A stretch of DNA of 64,000 nt from Porphyrobacter sp. (GTDB lineage: Bacteria; Pseudomonadota; Alphaproteobacteria; Sphingomonadales; Sphingomonadaceae): NCBI GenBank assembly GCA_027533455.1, contig JAPZUC010000001.1, forward strand, positions 372,001 to 436,000. The letters are read 5' to 3'. Shown here in pieces: positions 37,806 to 46,262 of this stretch. Position 1 is the first letter of the stretch, and every line of letters starts with the position of its first letter. A program made the position numbers and the translations under genes. The notes under the pieces are model-generated. The model ran no database searches, was not told the DNA's origin, and was given only the letters and a program-made list of their open reading frames with translations.

Positions 37806-37887
37806 TACGGGCGGCGGGACTCGAACCCGCACGAGCAAAGCTCAGGGGATTTTAAGTCCCCGGCGTCTACCATTCCGCCACGCCCGC
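37806..37887 (-). tRNA. tRNA-Leu (anticodon UAA)
   Basis: The minus-strand sequence folds as a class II tRNA. It has acceptor stem GCGGGCG/CGCCCGU with a terminal G-U pair, D-arm GGCGGAAUGGUAGACGCC, anticodon stem GGGGA/UCCCC enclosing CUUAAAA (anticodon UAA), a short variable arm, and a T-arm with GGUUCGAGUCC. CCA is not encoded. It reads UUA and UUG leucine codons, rare in this GC-rich genome. Confidence 0.95.
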
Positions 37888-38002
37888 ATGGTTTGCGCCC
37901 TTGCCACAGATTGGCGTGCGAAGACCAGTGCCCGGCTGCGATGCTTGCCAGACTTCCCGCAAAGCCCCATTTGCCCGGTATTCTTTTGAAAGGGGGGCAT
38001 TG

Positions 38003-39667
38003 ATGGCGGGCGAAGCATCTGACGCGCGTTCGGTGGTTGCCACCATCCAGCCGGCGATCACGCTGCTTGGCCTGGGCATCGGAGCCGCGCTGGGATCCCG
38101 CGCGCTGCGGCTGAACCCGATCGTCGGCTATCTCGGCCTCGGGCTAGGCCTCGCAAGCCTCGGCATGGCGGACGATTTCAGGGGGCCGCTGGTCGCCGCG
38201 ATGGCGGAAGCCGGGGTGATGTTCCTGCTGTTCAACCTCGGCCTGCACTTCTCGCTCGGGCGCATCAAGGCCGAGGCAGGCAACATCTTCGGCTTCGGCA
38301 GCTTGCAGATGCTGGTCGCGGGCGGCGGCTTTGCCGCGCTGTTCTGGGCGCTGGGCCTGCCGCCGGCCTTCGCGGTGATCGCGGGCTTCGGCATGGGCCT
38401 GTCATCAACCGCGGTCGTCATCGGCCTGATCCGTGAACGCGGGCAGGAGGATTGCCCGGTCGGCCGCGCTGCGCAGTCGATCCTGATCTTCCAGGATATC
38501 GCCGCGATCCTGTTGCTGGTCACGGCCGGCGCGCTGGCGAGCGGCGGCGCGCTCGCCCCGGCGCTGGGGATGGCGGGAGCCAAGGCGCTTGTTGCCTTCG
38601 GGATCGCGGTGGCGTTCTCCCGCTTCCTGACGGAGCCCCTCTTCGGCCTGATCGCCCGCGCCGGCACAACCGAAGTCTACACCGGCACCGCGCTGTTCAT
38701 CGCGCTCGCCGCCGGATGGGCGACCGGAATGGCGGGCCTTTCGCTGACGCTGGGCGCTTTCCTCGGCGGCATGGCGGTGGCGGATTCGCGCTATCGCATC
38801 CTCGTCCAGACCGAGATCGACGCCTTCCGCGGCCTGTTCATGAGCTTCTTCTTCATCTCGGTCGGCCTGTCGATCGACCCCGCCGGGCTCGTGAGTGACT
38901 GGAAGCTTGTGGTCGCCATGACCGCAGGTGTGATCGCGCTGAAATGCGCCTTCAACGTCGCGGCCGCGATGCTCAACCGCTGGTCGGTGCCAGGCTCGAT
39001 CCAGCTGGGCTTCCTGCTGGGACAAGGCAGCGAGTTCACGCTTGTGCTGCTGGCGCTGCCCGCCGTGGCCGGGCTGGCCGAGCCGCGGCTTGTTTCCGCG
39101 ATGGTCACCGCGATCGCGATCAGCCTTGCGGTCACGCCTTTTGTATCCAATTTGGGCCGCAAGCTGGCCGGACGGCTGCGTCAGGGGCCACCCGATGCCA
39201 AGCTGGCGGGCGATGATGCGCTGGTCGCGATCATCGGCATGACCCCCGCCGGCCGCGCGCTGGCCGACGCGCTGACCTTCAACCACATCGCCTATCTCGC
39301 GCTGGAACCCGATCACGACCGCTTCCAGACCGCGCTCGCCGACGGCTACCATGTGTACCGCGCCAACCCTGCTGACCCGCGCAGCTGGGATGCAATCGGG
39401 ATCGACCGGCGGCAGGTGCTGGTGATTGCGACAGGCGCCACCGACGTCTCGCGCGAAGTCACCCCGCTGGTGCAGGAACGCGCGCCGGACATGACGCGGA
39501 TCATCGCCGTGCCGGGTGCGGAGGACATAGACGAGATGGCCGCGCTCGGCCTGATTCCGGTTGACATGAGCCTGAGCGGCGGGGCCGAGCGCCTGACCGA
39601 TCTGGTCTTCAGCGCGCTGGGCGCAGAGCGCGCCCTGCCGGTGCCGGGCCTCGCGCACGCGGCGTAG
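38003..39667 (+). CDS. Kef-type cation:proton antiporter (CPA2 family)
   Basis: This 554-aa protein has about 12 hydrophobic segments in residues 10-390, with the CPA2 helix GFGMGLSSTAVVIGLIRERG containing the family SSTA motif. A cytoplasmic TrkA-N-like Rossmann domain follows (residues 410-540). Its nucleotide loop reads GMTPAGR instead of GxGRxG, so NAD binding may be weakened. It probably exchanges potassium or sodium for protons at the inner membrane. The ATG at 38003 follows AGGGGGG. Its stop lies 4 bases before a structured 3' element (separate entry). Confidence 0.9.
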   Translation: MAGEASDARSVVATIQPAITLLGLGIGAALGSRALRLNPIVGYLGLGLGLASLGMADDFRGPLVAAMAEAGVMFLLFNLGLHFSLGRIKAEAGNIFGFGSLQMLVAGGGFAALFWALGLPPAFAVIAGFGMGLSSTAVVIGLIRERGQEDCPVGRAAQSILIFQDIAAILLLVTAGALASGGALAPALGMAGAKALVAFGIAVAFSRFLTEPLFGLIARAGTTEVYTGTALFIALAAGWATGMAGLSLTLGAFLGGMAVADSRYRILVQTEIDAFRGLFMSFFFISVGLSIDPAGLVSDWKLVVAMTAGVIALKCAFNVAAAMLNRWSVPGSIQLGFLLGQGSEFTLVLLALPAVAGLAEPRLVSAMVTAIAISLAVTPFVSNLGRKLAGRLRQGPPDAKLAGDDALVAIIGMTPAGRALADALTFNHIAYLALEPDHDRFQTALADGYHVYRANPADPRSWDAIGIDRRQVLVIATGATDVSREVTPLVQERAPDMTRIIAVPGAEDIDEMAALGLIPVDMSLSGGAERLTDLVFSALGAERALPVPGLAHAA

Positions 39668-39670
39668 TTT

Positions 39671-39778
39671 GTTTGCGTGCCCGCCTCCGCGGGCACGTCC
39701 TCGGTGCGTTTCGAGCCTTTCAGGCTCGAGCACCTGCGGGCGGGCGGTCGCCCTTGCGGCCCGTCCGTTAGCGGGCCG
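39671..39778 (+). repeat. Three-hairpin 3' element, copy 1 (downstream of the Kef-type gene)
   Basis: Read along the antiporter transcript, this element begins 3 bases after the stop. Its hairpins are 39676-39697 (9-bp stem, loop CTCC), 39711-39729 (8-bp stem, 3-base loop) and 39757-39778 (7-bp stem, 8-base loop). The linker GTCCTCGGTGCGTT between the first two matches the other copies. It is an inverted relative of copy 2 just downstream. No T-tract follows, so ordinary intrinsic termination is not obvious. Confidence 0.75.
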
Positions 39779-39812
39779 AATCATTGGGATCTTAAATATG
39801 ATGCGCTGAATT

Positions 39813-39917
39813 CGGTCGCGCAGCGACCGCGAGCGCACGCGCGCAAGTCGCAAGCGCTCAAACCCGCAGGGTTTGAAACGCGCCGAGGACGAACCCGCGG
39901 AGGCGGGTTCGCAAAAC
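39813..39917 (-). repeat. Three-hairpin 3' element, copy 2 (downstream of ihfB)
   Basis: On the ihfB transcript the order is TTTTGCG, hairpin 39890-39911 (perfect 9-bp stem, loop CTCC), linker TCCTCGGCGCGTT, hairpin 39858-39876 (perfect 8-bp stem, loop TGC), a GC-rich spacer, and hairpin 39813-39829 (7-bp stem, loop TGC), ending in AATTC. It starts about 25 bases after the ihfB stop. Together with copy 1 it fills the kef-ihfB intergenic region, the two copies facing each other. Confidence 0.78.
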
Positions 39918-39941
39918 AAACACCCCCGCGGAGGCGCCCCC

Positions 39942-40220
39942 TTATTTGTTAAGCCGCTCGCGGATTTCCTTGCCGGCCTTGAAGTAGGGTACGCGCTTTT
40001 CGGGGACGTCCACCGTTTCGCCGGTCCGCGGATTGCGACCGCTGCGCGCTTCACGCTCGCGGGTCGAGAACGCACCGAAACCGCGCAGTTCCACCCGGCC
40101 ACCTTCGGCCAGTCGCTGGGCGATTTCATCGAAGAAGATGTCCACCACCTGCTCGACTTCGTCGGCGCGCAGGTCTGGATTGTCCTTGTGCAGTTCCTGC
40201 AACAATTCGGATCTGATCAT
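39942..40220 (-). CDS. ihfB: Integration host factor subunit beta
   Basis: This 92-aa DNA-bending protein has the HU/IHF fold: N-terminal helices ([24 protein letters not shown]), the saddle strands [15 protein letters not shown], and the arm with conserved [25 protein letters not shown] favours IHF beta over HU. With IHF alpha it bends DNA at recombination, replication and promoter sites. It is followed by structured repeat copy 2 and preceded by a 209-base spacer whose promoter I could not place confidently. Confidence 0.95.
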   Translation of the reverse strand: MIRSELLQELHKDNPDLRADEVEQVVDIFFDEIAQRLAEGGRVELRGFGAFSTREREARSGRNPRTGETVDVPEKRVPYFKAGKEIRERLNK

Positions 40221-40429
40221 GTCGGTCTCCCGACGTCCATGCGCGGTCAGGCCGCCATATCACGCCGTAATGCGGGTTACCCCGTCGTTTACATTACCCG
40301 CCTCCGGCCCGTGAGACGCCCCATTTAATCGCAGCGGGGGTGCAGATGCAATCCCGACACCACAATTGTGTACGAAGTGTCACAAAGCGGGAAGCTCCGC
40401 AACCTACACTGATGTATGTTTTATTCCGG

Positions 40430-40768
40430 TCAGGAGGCTGGTGCGAGGTCTGCCGGATCGAGGCCGAGACGCGCCATGCGGCTGCGGATCTCGGGCCATT
40501 CGACGCGCAGGAAAGCCTCGCGTTCGGCGGCGCGCAGGCGGTCGGCAGCACCGCGCACGACATACATGCCCACGCCGCGCTGTACTTCGACTAACCCGTC
40601 GTTCTGGAACTGCTGGTAGGCCTTGGCCACGGTCAGCGGGTTCGCCCCCTGCTCTGCCGCAAGCGCACGCACCGAAGGCAGCATCGCGCCTTCCGGATAA
40701 ACCCCGTCAATGATCGCCGCCGCAATCTGGTCGCGCAGCTTGAGATAGACGGGGCGGTTGGGGTTCAT
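40430..40768 (-). CDS. GntR family regulator, YtrA-like, 112 aa
   Basis: The N-terminal winged helix of the GntR family is complete (PVYLKLRDQIAAAIIDGVYP, LPSVRALAAEQGANPLTVAK, YQQFQNDGLVEVQRGVGMYV). It is followed by only about 40 residues, which is the short YtrA/YhcF subfamily with no large ligand domain. Start ATG 40768 has AAGGGA about 10 bases upstream; ATGs at 40795 and 40804 are alternatives. It is divergent from the POT transporter gene across about 216 bases, so that transporter is a possible target (inference). Confidence 0.9.
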   Translation of the reverse strand: MNPNRPVYLKLRDQIAAAIIDGVYPEGAMLPSVRALAAEQGANPLTVAKAYQQFQNDGLVEVQRGVGMYVVRGAADRLRAAEREAFLRVEWPEIRSRMARLGLDPADLAPAS

Positions 40769-40984
40769 GTGAGCAGTGTCCCTTGCGAGGTGCATCAGTG
40801 CCATAATACAGCCATGCGGTCAATTGCTTTGGACCACCTTGCGGTGGCGCGAGGTCTCCATCGTGCCCGAGCACGATCACATCACAGATACGCAACAAAA
40901 GCTTCACACGGACGCAAGAGGCGCTAGGGTGCGCGCCCATGGGACCGCGCCCGGGAGGGGCGCACTTCAGGGATTATATCTTAC

Positions 40985-42529
40985 ATGGCCACTGCAGAGC
41001 TTCCGCACGGGGATAGCGCCGGGACTTTCCTCGGCCACCCCAAGGGTCTGTTCGTCCTGTTCTTCGCCGAGATGTGGGAGCGCTTCTCCTATTACGGCAT
41101 GCGGGCGCTGCTGATTTTCTACCTCACCAAGCACTGGCTGTTCTCCGATAGCCAGGCGGGCGTGATCTACGGCGCCTATACCGCGCTGGTGTACATCACC
41201 CCGGTGCTGGGCGGCTATCTGGCCGACAAGTATCTGGGCCAGCGCAAGGCCGTGACTTATGGCGCGGTGCTGCTGACCTTCGGCCACTTCCTGATGGGCT
41301 TTGAAGGCAATGGCGGACAAGATGCCGCCAGCCTCAACATCTTCTGGCTTGCGCTAGCCTTCATCATCGTGGGTTCCGGCTTCCTGAAAGCCAACATCTC
41401 AGTGATCGTCGGCCAGCTCTATCCGCGCACCGATGTGCGGCGCGACGGGGCCTACACGATCTTCTACATGGGGATTAACCTCGGCGCGTTCCTCGGTTCG
41501 CTGCTGTGCGGCTATCTCGGCGAGACCTATGGCTGGGCTTACGGCTTCGGCGCGGCTGGCTTCGGGATGCTGCTCGGGCTGATTGTTTTCACCGTGTTCA
41601 AGCCGTTGCTGCTCGGGCGCGGCGAGCCGCCGGCGGCGCTGGCGAAGGGCACCGAGTGGGGCATTTATGCCGTTGGCATCGCCGCTGTCGGCGCTTGCTG
41701 GTGGATGGTCCAGAATCAGTCAGTGGTCGGCACGCTGCTCGGCCTGTCGGGCGTGGCGCTGGTCGCCTATGTGCTGTTCACCGCCGTTGTGAAGCTGCCG
41801 AGCGAAGACCGCGACCGGATCATCGCCGCGATGTTCCTGATCATTGGCTCGATCCTGTTCTGGGCGCTGTTCGAACAGGCTGGATCCAGCCTCAACCTCT
41901 ACACCGATCGCTATGTCGACCGTGCGGGCGTGCCCGCTTCGGTGTTCCAGTCGATCAATGCGATGTACATCGTGCTGCTCGCTCCGCTTTTCGCGGCGCT
42001 TTGGACCTGGCTCGGCAAGAAGGGTCTCGAGCCCTCGGCCCCGGCCAAGTTCGGCCTCGCGCTGATGCAGCTGGGGATCGGCTTCCTCGTGCTGGTCGCG
42101 GGCGCGGCGACGGGCAACATGACCCCGGTGCTGTTCATCTTCCTCATCTACCTGTTCCACACCACCGGCGAGCTGTGTCTCAGCCCGGTCGGCCTTTCGG
42201 CGATGAACCGTCTGGCCCCGGCGCACATGGCATCGCTGATCATGGGCACGTGGTTCTTCGCTTCGGCCACCGGCAACTTTGCCGCCGGCCTGATCGCTGC
42301 GGCGACGGGATCGGAAGCGGCCTCGGGCGAGGGCGCGGGCAAGCAGGTCGTGCTCGACGTCTACAGCCAGATCGGCTGGATCGCGATCGCGGTCGGCGTC
42401 GGCGTGTTGGTGATCAGCCCGCTGATCAAGAAGCTGATGCATCTCGACACGCTGCAGGACGACAGCTCGCAGGCCGAAGCCGAGCGCGTGTTCGGCGACG
42501 GCACGCCCGCCGCCCGCCCGGCCGAGTAA
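40985..42529 (+). CDS. POT family proton-dependent oligopeptide transporter
   Basis: This is a 514-aa major-facilitator protein with about 14 hydrophobic segments. The POT signature EMWERFSYYGMRALLIFYL (ExxERFxYYG) in the first helix couples proton and peptide binding. The second family motif appears as FYMGINLGAFLGSLLCGYLG. It imports di- or tripeptides across the inner membrane. Its long C-terminal cytoplasmic tail ends at 42529 and is followed by a strong hairpin before the amidohydrolase gene. It is divergent from a GntR regulator. Confidence 0.94.
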   Translation: MATAELPHGDSAGTFLGHPKGLFVLFFAEMWERFSYYGMRALLIFYLTKHWLFSDSQAGVIYGAYTALVYITPVLGGYLADKYLGQRKAVTYGAVLLTFGHFLMGFEGNGGQDAASLNIFWLALAFIIVGSGFLKANISVIVGQLYPRTDVRRDGAYTIFYMGINLGAFLGSLLCGYLGETYGWAYGFGAAGFGMLLGLIVFTVFKPLLLGRGEPPAALAKGTEWGIYAVGIAAVGACWWMVQNQSVVGTLLGLSGVALVAYVLFTAVVKLPSEDRDRIIAAMFLIIGSILFWALFEQAGSSLNLYTDRYVDRAGVPASVFQSINAMYIVLLAPLFAALWTWLGKKGLEPSAPAKFGLALMQLGIGFLVLVAGAATGNMTPVLFIFLIYLFHTTGELCLSPVGLSAMNRLAPAHMASLIMGTWFFASATGNFAAGLIAAATGSEAASGEGAGKQVVLDVYSQIGWIAIAVGVGVLVISPLIKKLMHLDTLQDDSSQAEAERVFGDGTPAARPAE

Positions 42530-42563
42530 TCTGCTGCCATAATCGTTCAACACCATGGACAAG

Positions 42564-42607
42564 CCTCGCGTTTTCCGTTCCAACAAGCGGATCGGAATAA
42601 CGCGAGG
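42564..42607 (+). promoter_or_regulatory. Long hairpin covering the ribosome site of the amidohydrolase gene
   Basis: CCTCGCGTT TTCCG pairs with CGGAA T AACGCGAGG to make a 14-bp stem with a single bulged T and a 15-base loop. The 3' arm contains GAGG (42604-42607), the likely Shine-Dalgarno of the gene starting at 42613, so folding would hide the ribosome site. Alternatively it is a terminator for the POT gene, but only TTT follows the stem. Confidence 0.55.
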
Positions 42608-42612
42608 TTTGA

Positions 42613-44034
42613 ATGTTCGCAGATAAGACAACGCGGGGGCGATTTGCCGCGCTGATGACCCTCGCCAGCGCCATCGCGTTGTCGGCTTGCACCACCACCG
42701 GCGACGGGGCCAAGCCCGAAAGCGCCTCGGCCAAGCCGGACAAGACCTTCGCGGCAACGCCTGCGGGCGATCCGGTGTTCGCCTCGACCTACAAGCCCTT
42801 CCCCAATATCTCGACCGCCATCAAAGGCGCGACGATCTATGACGGGCGCGGCGGCATGATCCGGAACGGCGTCGTGTTCATGAGCGGCGGCAAGATCGTC
42901 TCGGTCGGCGGGCCGGACACGCCGATCCCCGCCGACATTGCGGTGTTTGACGGGACGGGCAAGTTCGTCACCCCCGGCATCATCGATATCCACTCGCACC
43001 TTGGCGACTATCCCTCGCCCGGCGTCGAGGCGCATTCTGACGGCAACGAAGCCACCGCGCCGACCACGCCCGAGGTGTGGGCCGAACATTCGGTCTGGCC
43101 GCAGGACCCCGGCTTCAGCCGCGCGCTCGCCAATGGCGGCATCACCGCGCTGCAAGTCCTTCCCGGCTCGGCCAACCTGATGGGCGGGCGCTCGGTTACG
43201 CTCAAGAATGTGCCCTCGCGCACTGTGCAGGGCATGAAGTTCCCCGAGGCGCCCTATTCGATGAAGATGGCCTGCGGTGAGAACCCCAAGCGCGTCTATG
43301 GCGCGCGCGGGCGGATGCCGTCGACCCGCATGGGCAATTTCGCGGTCAACCGCGAAACGTGGCTTGCCGCGATCGATTACGCCAACGACCCCAAGACCAA
43401 GCGCGACCTTGCCAAGGAGACGCTGGTAGGCGTGCTCAAGGGCGAAATCCTGATCCAGAACCACTGCTACCGCGCCGACGAAATGGCGCTGGTGCTCGAT
43501 ATGGCCAAGGAGATGGGCTACAAGGTCGCCGCCTTCCATCACGCGGTCGAAGCCTACAAGATCGGCGATCTCCTCAAGGAAAACGACGTTTGCTCCGCGA
43601 TCTGGGCCGATTGGTACGGCTTCAAGATGGAAAGCTATGACGGGATCATGGAGAACGCGGCGTTCCTCCAGCGCGAAGGCGCCTGTGTGGTGATCCATTC
43701 CGACGACCAGAACGATATCCAGCGGCTCAATCAGGAAGCCGCCAAGGCGCAGGCCGCAGGCAAGCGGGTCGGGATCGATATTCCCGATGCGACCGTGATC
43801 GGCTGGCTGACCTACAACGCCGCCAAGGCGATGGGCATTGCCGACAAGACCGGCAGCCTCGAAACCGGCAAGATGGCCGATGTGGTGCTGTGGAACGGCG
43901 ATCCGCTGAGCGTCTATTCCCGCCCCGAAAAGGTGTGGATCGACGGCGCGCTCATGTTCGATGCGATGAACCCCAAGACACGGCCCGTCAGCGACTTCGA
44001 GCTCGGCCAGCCCGGTGAAGGAGATGTGAAGTGA
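42613..44034 (+). CDS. Metal-dependent amidohydrolase, lipoprotein
   Basis: The 473-aa precursor has a lipoprotein signal (lipobox LSAC, residue 30 region). The imidazolonepropionase-like amidohydrolase domain has intact metal ligands: HxH in DIHSHLGD, the later histidines in IQNHCYRADE and VAAFHHAVEAY, and the aspartate in IHSDDQND. The substrate is unknown; exported relatives cleave N-acylated or cyclic amides, lactones or organophosphates. The stop overlaps the start of the next, related gene by four bases (ATGA-type GTGA/GAAG junction at 44031-44034), so they are translated together. Confidence 0.9.
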   Translation: MFADKTTRGRFAALMTLASAIALSACTTTGDGAKPESASAKPDKTFAATPAGDPVFASTYKPFPNISTAIKGATIYDGRGGMIRNGVVFMSGGKIVSVGGPDTPIPADIAVFDGTGKFVTPGIIDIHSHLGDYPSPGVEAHSDGNEATAPTTPEVWAEHSVWPQDPGFSRALANGGITALQVLPGSANLMGGRSVTLKNVPSRTVQGMKFPEAPYSMKMACGENPKRVYGARGRMPSTRMGNFAVNRETWLAAIDYANDPKTKRDLAKETLVGVLKGEILIQNHCYRADEMALVLDMAKEMGYKVAAFHHAVEAYKIGDLLKENDVCSAIWADWYGFKMESYDGIMENAAFLQREGACVVIHSDDQNDIQRLNQEAAKAQAAGKRVGIDIPDATVIGWLTYNAAKAMGIADKTGSLETGKMADVVLWNGDPLSVYSRPEKVWIDGALMFDAMNPKTRPVSDFELGQPGEGDVK

Positions 44035-45350
44035 AGCAGCTCCTTGCACTTGCGGCCAGCGCCCTGGCCCTCACCGCTGCCACTCCTGCTTTGGCGCAGG
44101 ACATGGTCGTTACCAACGCCAAGCTGGTCATCGGGGACGGTTCGGATCCGATCGAAGGCGGTGTTGTGATCGTCGATGATGGCAAGGTGGTGTTCGCGGG
44201 CAAGCCTGCGGCGGGCCAGACCTTCTCGACCGCGGTCGTGGTCGATGCGGGCGGCGCTTACGTCACCCCCGGCATCTTCGCCACGGTGACGACGCTCGGC
44301 CTCTCCGATGTCTCGGCGGTGGAAGAGACCAATGACATCACCGCGCGCGGCACCCCGTTCAGCGCGGCGCTTGATGCCTCGACTGCGATCAACCCGACCT
44401 CGCAGCACATCCTCGTCCACAAAGCCGCCGGGATCACCCGCGCAGCCACGACGATGCTGCCGAGTGGCTCAATCTTTGCGGGCCAAGGCGCGATCATCGA
44501 CCTTGATGGCGATGCCAATCCGGTGGTGCAGGCCCGCGCGTTCCAGATGATCAGCCTGGGCGAGAACGGCGCGGATCGGGCGGGCGGCAGCCGCTCGGCG
44601 GCGCACGCGCTGCTGCGCGCGGCGCTGCGTGAGGCGCAGGCGTTGGCGGGCAAGCCCGGCATCCCTCAGACCACCGCGATCGACAAGGCCGACGAAGTGC
44701 TCCTCTCCCGCTTCGACGCCGAGGCGCTGGTGCCGGTCGTGACGGGCAAGCAGAAGCTTTATGTCGATGCCGAGCGCATGGCTGATATCCGCGCCGTGCT
44801 GGCGCTGAAGCAGGAATTCCCCAAGCTCGATCTGGTGCTGGTCGGCGCGACGGAGGGCTGGCTGGTGGCCAAGGAAATCGCGGCGGCGGGCGTCCCCGTG
44901 ATCGCCAATGGCCTCATCGACCTGCCCGAAACCTTCGAGCAGCTGGGCGCGACCCAGTCCAATGCCGGACGGCTGGCAGAGGCCGGTGTGAAGGTCGCGA
45001 TCAATGCCGCGACCCTGCAGAATCCGCGCCGTTTGCAACAGGTCGCGGGCAATCTGGTGGCGCTGACGAAGGTGCCCGGCGCGACCGGCATGAGCTGGGG
45101 TCAGGCCTTCGCCGCGATCAGCTCGGTGCCGGCCGAGATCAGCGGGATGGGCGGCAAGTCCGGCGTGCTCAAGCCCGGCGCGGCCGGTGATGTGGTGATC
45201 TGGACCGAAGACCCGCTGGAGGCGGGAGCGGTGCCGACCAAGGTGTTCATCGCCGGCGTCGAGCAGGATCTGACCAACCACCAGACCCGCCTGCGCGATC
45301 GCTACAAGGACCTCGACGAAAGCAACCGGCCCGAGGCTTACGACTGGTGA
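44031..45350 (+). CDS. Amidohydrolase-fold protein lacking metal ligands, exported
   Basis: The 439-aa precursor has a signal peptide ending ALAQ. The fold is that of the preceding gene (N-terminal beta-sandwich, VTPGI strand, C-terminal KPGAAGDVVIWTEDPL). The HxH site is replaced by TPGIFATVTTLGL, the histidine positions by LYVDAERMADI and LVGATEGW, and the aspartate loop by INAATLQNPRRL. All four kinds of metal ligand are therefore lost, so it cannot be a standard amidohydrolase. A heterodimer partner or scaffold for the active paralogue is likely (inference). Confidence 0.85.
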   Translation: MKQLLALAASALALTAATPALAQDMVVTNAKLVIGDGSDPIEGGVVIVDDGKVVFAGKPAAGQTFSTAVVVDAGGAYVTPGIFATVTTLGLSDVSAVEETNDITARGTPFSAALDASTAINPTSQHILVHKAAGITRAATTMLPSGSIFAGQGAIIDLDGDANPVVQARAFQMISLGENGADRAGGSRSAAHALLRAALREAQALAGKPGIPQTTAIDKADEVLLSRFDAEALVPVVTGKQKLYVDAERMADIRAVLALKQEFPKLDLVLVGATEGWLVAKEIAAAGVPVIANGLIDLPETFEQLGATQSNAGRLAEAGVKVAINAATLQNPRRLQQVAGNLVALTKVPGATGMSWGQAFAAISSVPAEISGMGGKSGVLKPGAAGDVVIWTEDPLEAGAVPTKVFIAGVEQDLTNHQTRLRDRYKDLDESNRPEAYDW

Positions 45351-45856
45351 TGCGCCTTGCCCCCAAGCTGCTCGCCGCAGCCCTGATCGCCGCGCTGCCT
45401 TTCGGCGCCTTTCCTGCCCTTGCACAGGACGGGGCGCTTGCGCCTGAACCCAACGCGCAAAACCCCGCATGGCATGCCCGGCAGCAGCTCTATCTGCTTG
45501 GGCTCAAGGCCGAGGACGGGTGGTACACCGCCGAGGGCGGGCTGCGCTGGAGGTGGTTGAAGTATCTCGGCTCCGGCAAGAAGCCGACCCTCGCCGACAT
45601 GATCACCGTCCATTACGAGGGCAAGCTGCTCGACGGGACGGTGTTCGACAGTTCCTATGCCCGTGGCGAGCCTGCGACCTTCCCGCTCGGGCGGCTGGTG
45701 GAGGGCTGGCAAGTTGCCATCCCGAACATGGGTGTGGGCGAGATCATCGAAATCGCCATCCTCGCAGACCTCGCCTACGGCCCGGTCGGGCGCGGGCCGA
45801 TCCCGGGCAATGCGACGCTTGTCTTCAAGGTGGAGCTGGTCGGAATCGAAGGCTAG
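45350..45856 (+). CDS. FKBP-type peptidyl-prolyl cis-trans isomerase, exported
   Basis: The 168-aa precursor has a signal peptide (LLAAALIAALPFGAFPALAQ). One FKBP domain follows: DMITVHYEGKLLDGTVFDSS, then FPLGRLVEGWQVAIPNM and the closing YGPVGRGPIPGNATLVFKVE. It speeds prolyl isomerisation or acts as a chaperone in the periplasm. The ATG overlaps the upstream TGA by one base (TGATG), so it belongs to the amidohydrolase-pair operon and may help fold those exported proteins. A GTG three bases earlier is an alternative start. Confidence 0.92.
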   Translation: MRLAPKLLAAALIAALPFGAFPALAQDGALAPEPNAQNPAWHARQQLYLLGLKAEDGWYTAEGGLRWRWLKYLGSGKKPTLADMITVHYEGKLLDGTVFDSSYARGEPATFPLGRLVEGWQVAIPNMGVGEIIEIAILADLAYGPVGRGPIPGNATLVFKVELVGIEG

Positions 45857-45857
45857 C

Positions 45858-46217
45858 TCAGGCGTGTTGGGGCAGTGCCGGCCAGATCGGCGGTTCTTCC
45901 CCGGGCGCAAACAGATGCTCGGCGCTCCAGCCCGCCATTTCCGTATAGAGCGGCACCAATGACCGCGCCTTTTCGGTGAGGACATAGCGTGCGCGCTTGC
46001 CCTCTCTCGGATCGCGTACCATCAGCCCCGCCTCCTGCAGGATTGCGAGGCGCGAGGTGAGCGCTGCGCGGTTGATCCCAAGACGTTCGACGAACTCCTC
46101 GAACCGCTCCGCCCCGAGAAAGGCATCGCGCAGGATCAGCAGCACCCAGCGATCCCCAAGCACACGCGCGGCGCGGGCGATGGGGCAGGGCGCGCGTGAG
46201 GGGTGGTAGGTCTTCAT
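45858..46217 (-). CDS. HxlR family winged-helix regulator, 119 aa
   Basis: The HxlR pattern is clear: CPIARAARVLGDRWVLLILR, the ERFEEFVERLGINRAALTSRL recognition region, and the wing MVRDPREGKRARYVLTEKA. These dimeric regulators commonly repress a divergent gene. Here the divergent neighbour is a hotdog thioesterase, and two related palindromes lie in the 75-base gap (separate entries), one only two bases from this start codon, implying autorepression. Longer upstream starts are possible but would run through the operator. Confidence 0.92.
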   Translation of the reverse strand: MKTYHPSRAPCPIARAARVLGDRWVLLILRDAFLGAERFEEFVERLGINRAALTSRLAILQEAGLMVRDPREGKRARYVLTEKARSLVPLYTEMAGWSAEHLFAPGEEPPIWPALPQHA

Positions 46218-46218
46218 C

Positions 46219-46233
46219 GTCTGATTATCAGAC
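46219..46233. promoter_or_regulatory. Palindromic operator, site 1 (HxlR/thioesterase intergenic)
   Basis: GTCTGATTATCAGAC is a perfect 6+6 inverted repeat with a TTA centre, lying 1 base upstream of the HxlR start codon. Its sequence is shared with a second site 44 bases away. It is the probable binding site of the HxlR protein (inference from position and symmetry). Confidence 0.65.
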
Positions 46234-46262
46234 TTGCGCTGCCACTTGGCAAGCGGCATAAA

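Noticed and set aside
40361..40370. Palindrome CACAATTGTG between ihfB and the GntR gene
   Set aside because: A single 10-bp palindrome without a matching second copy or a clear promoter around it. Possible operator, but not enough evidence.
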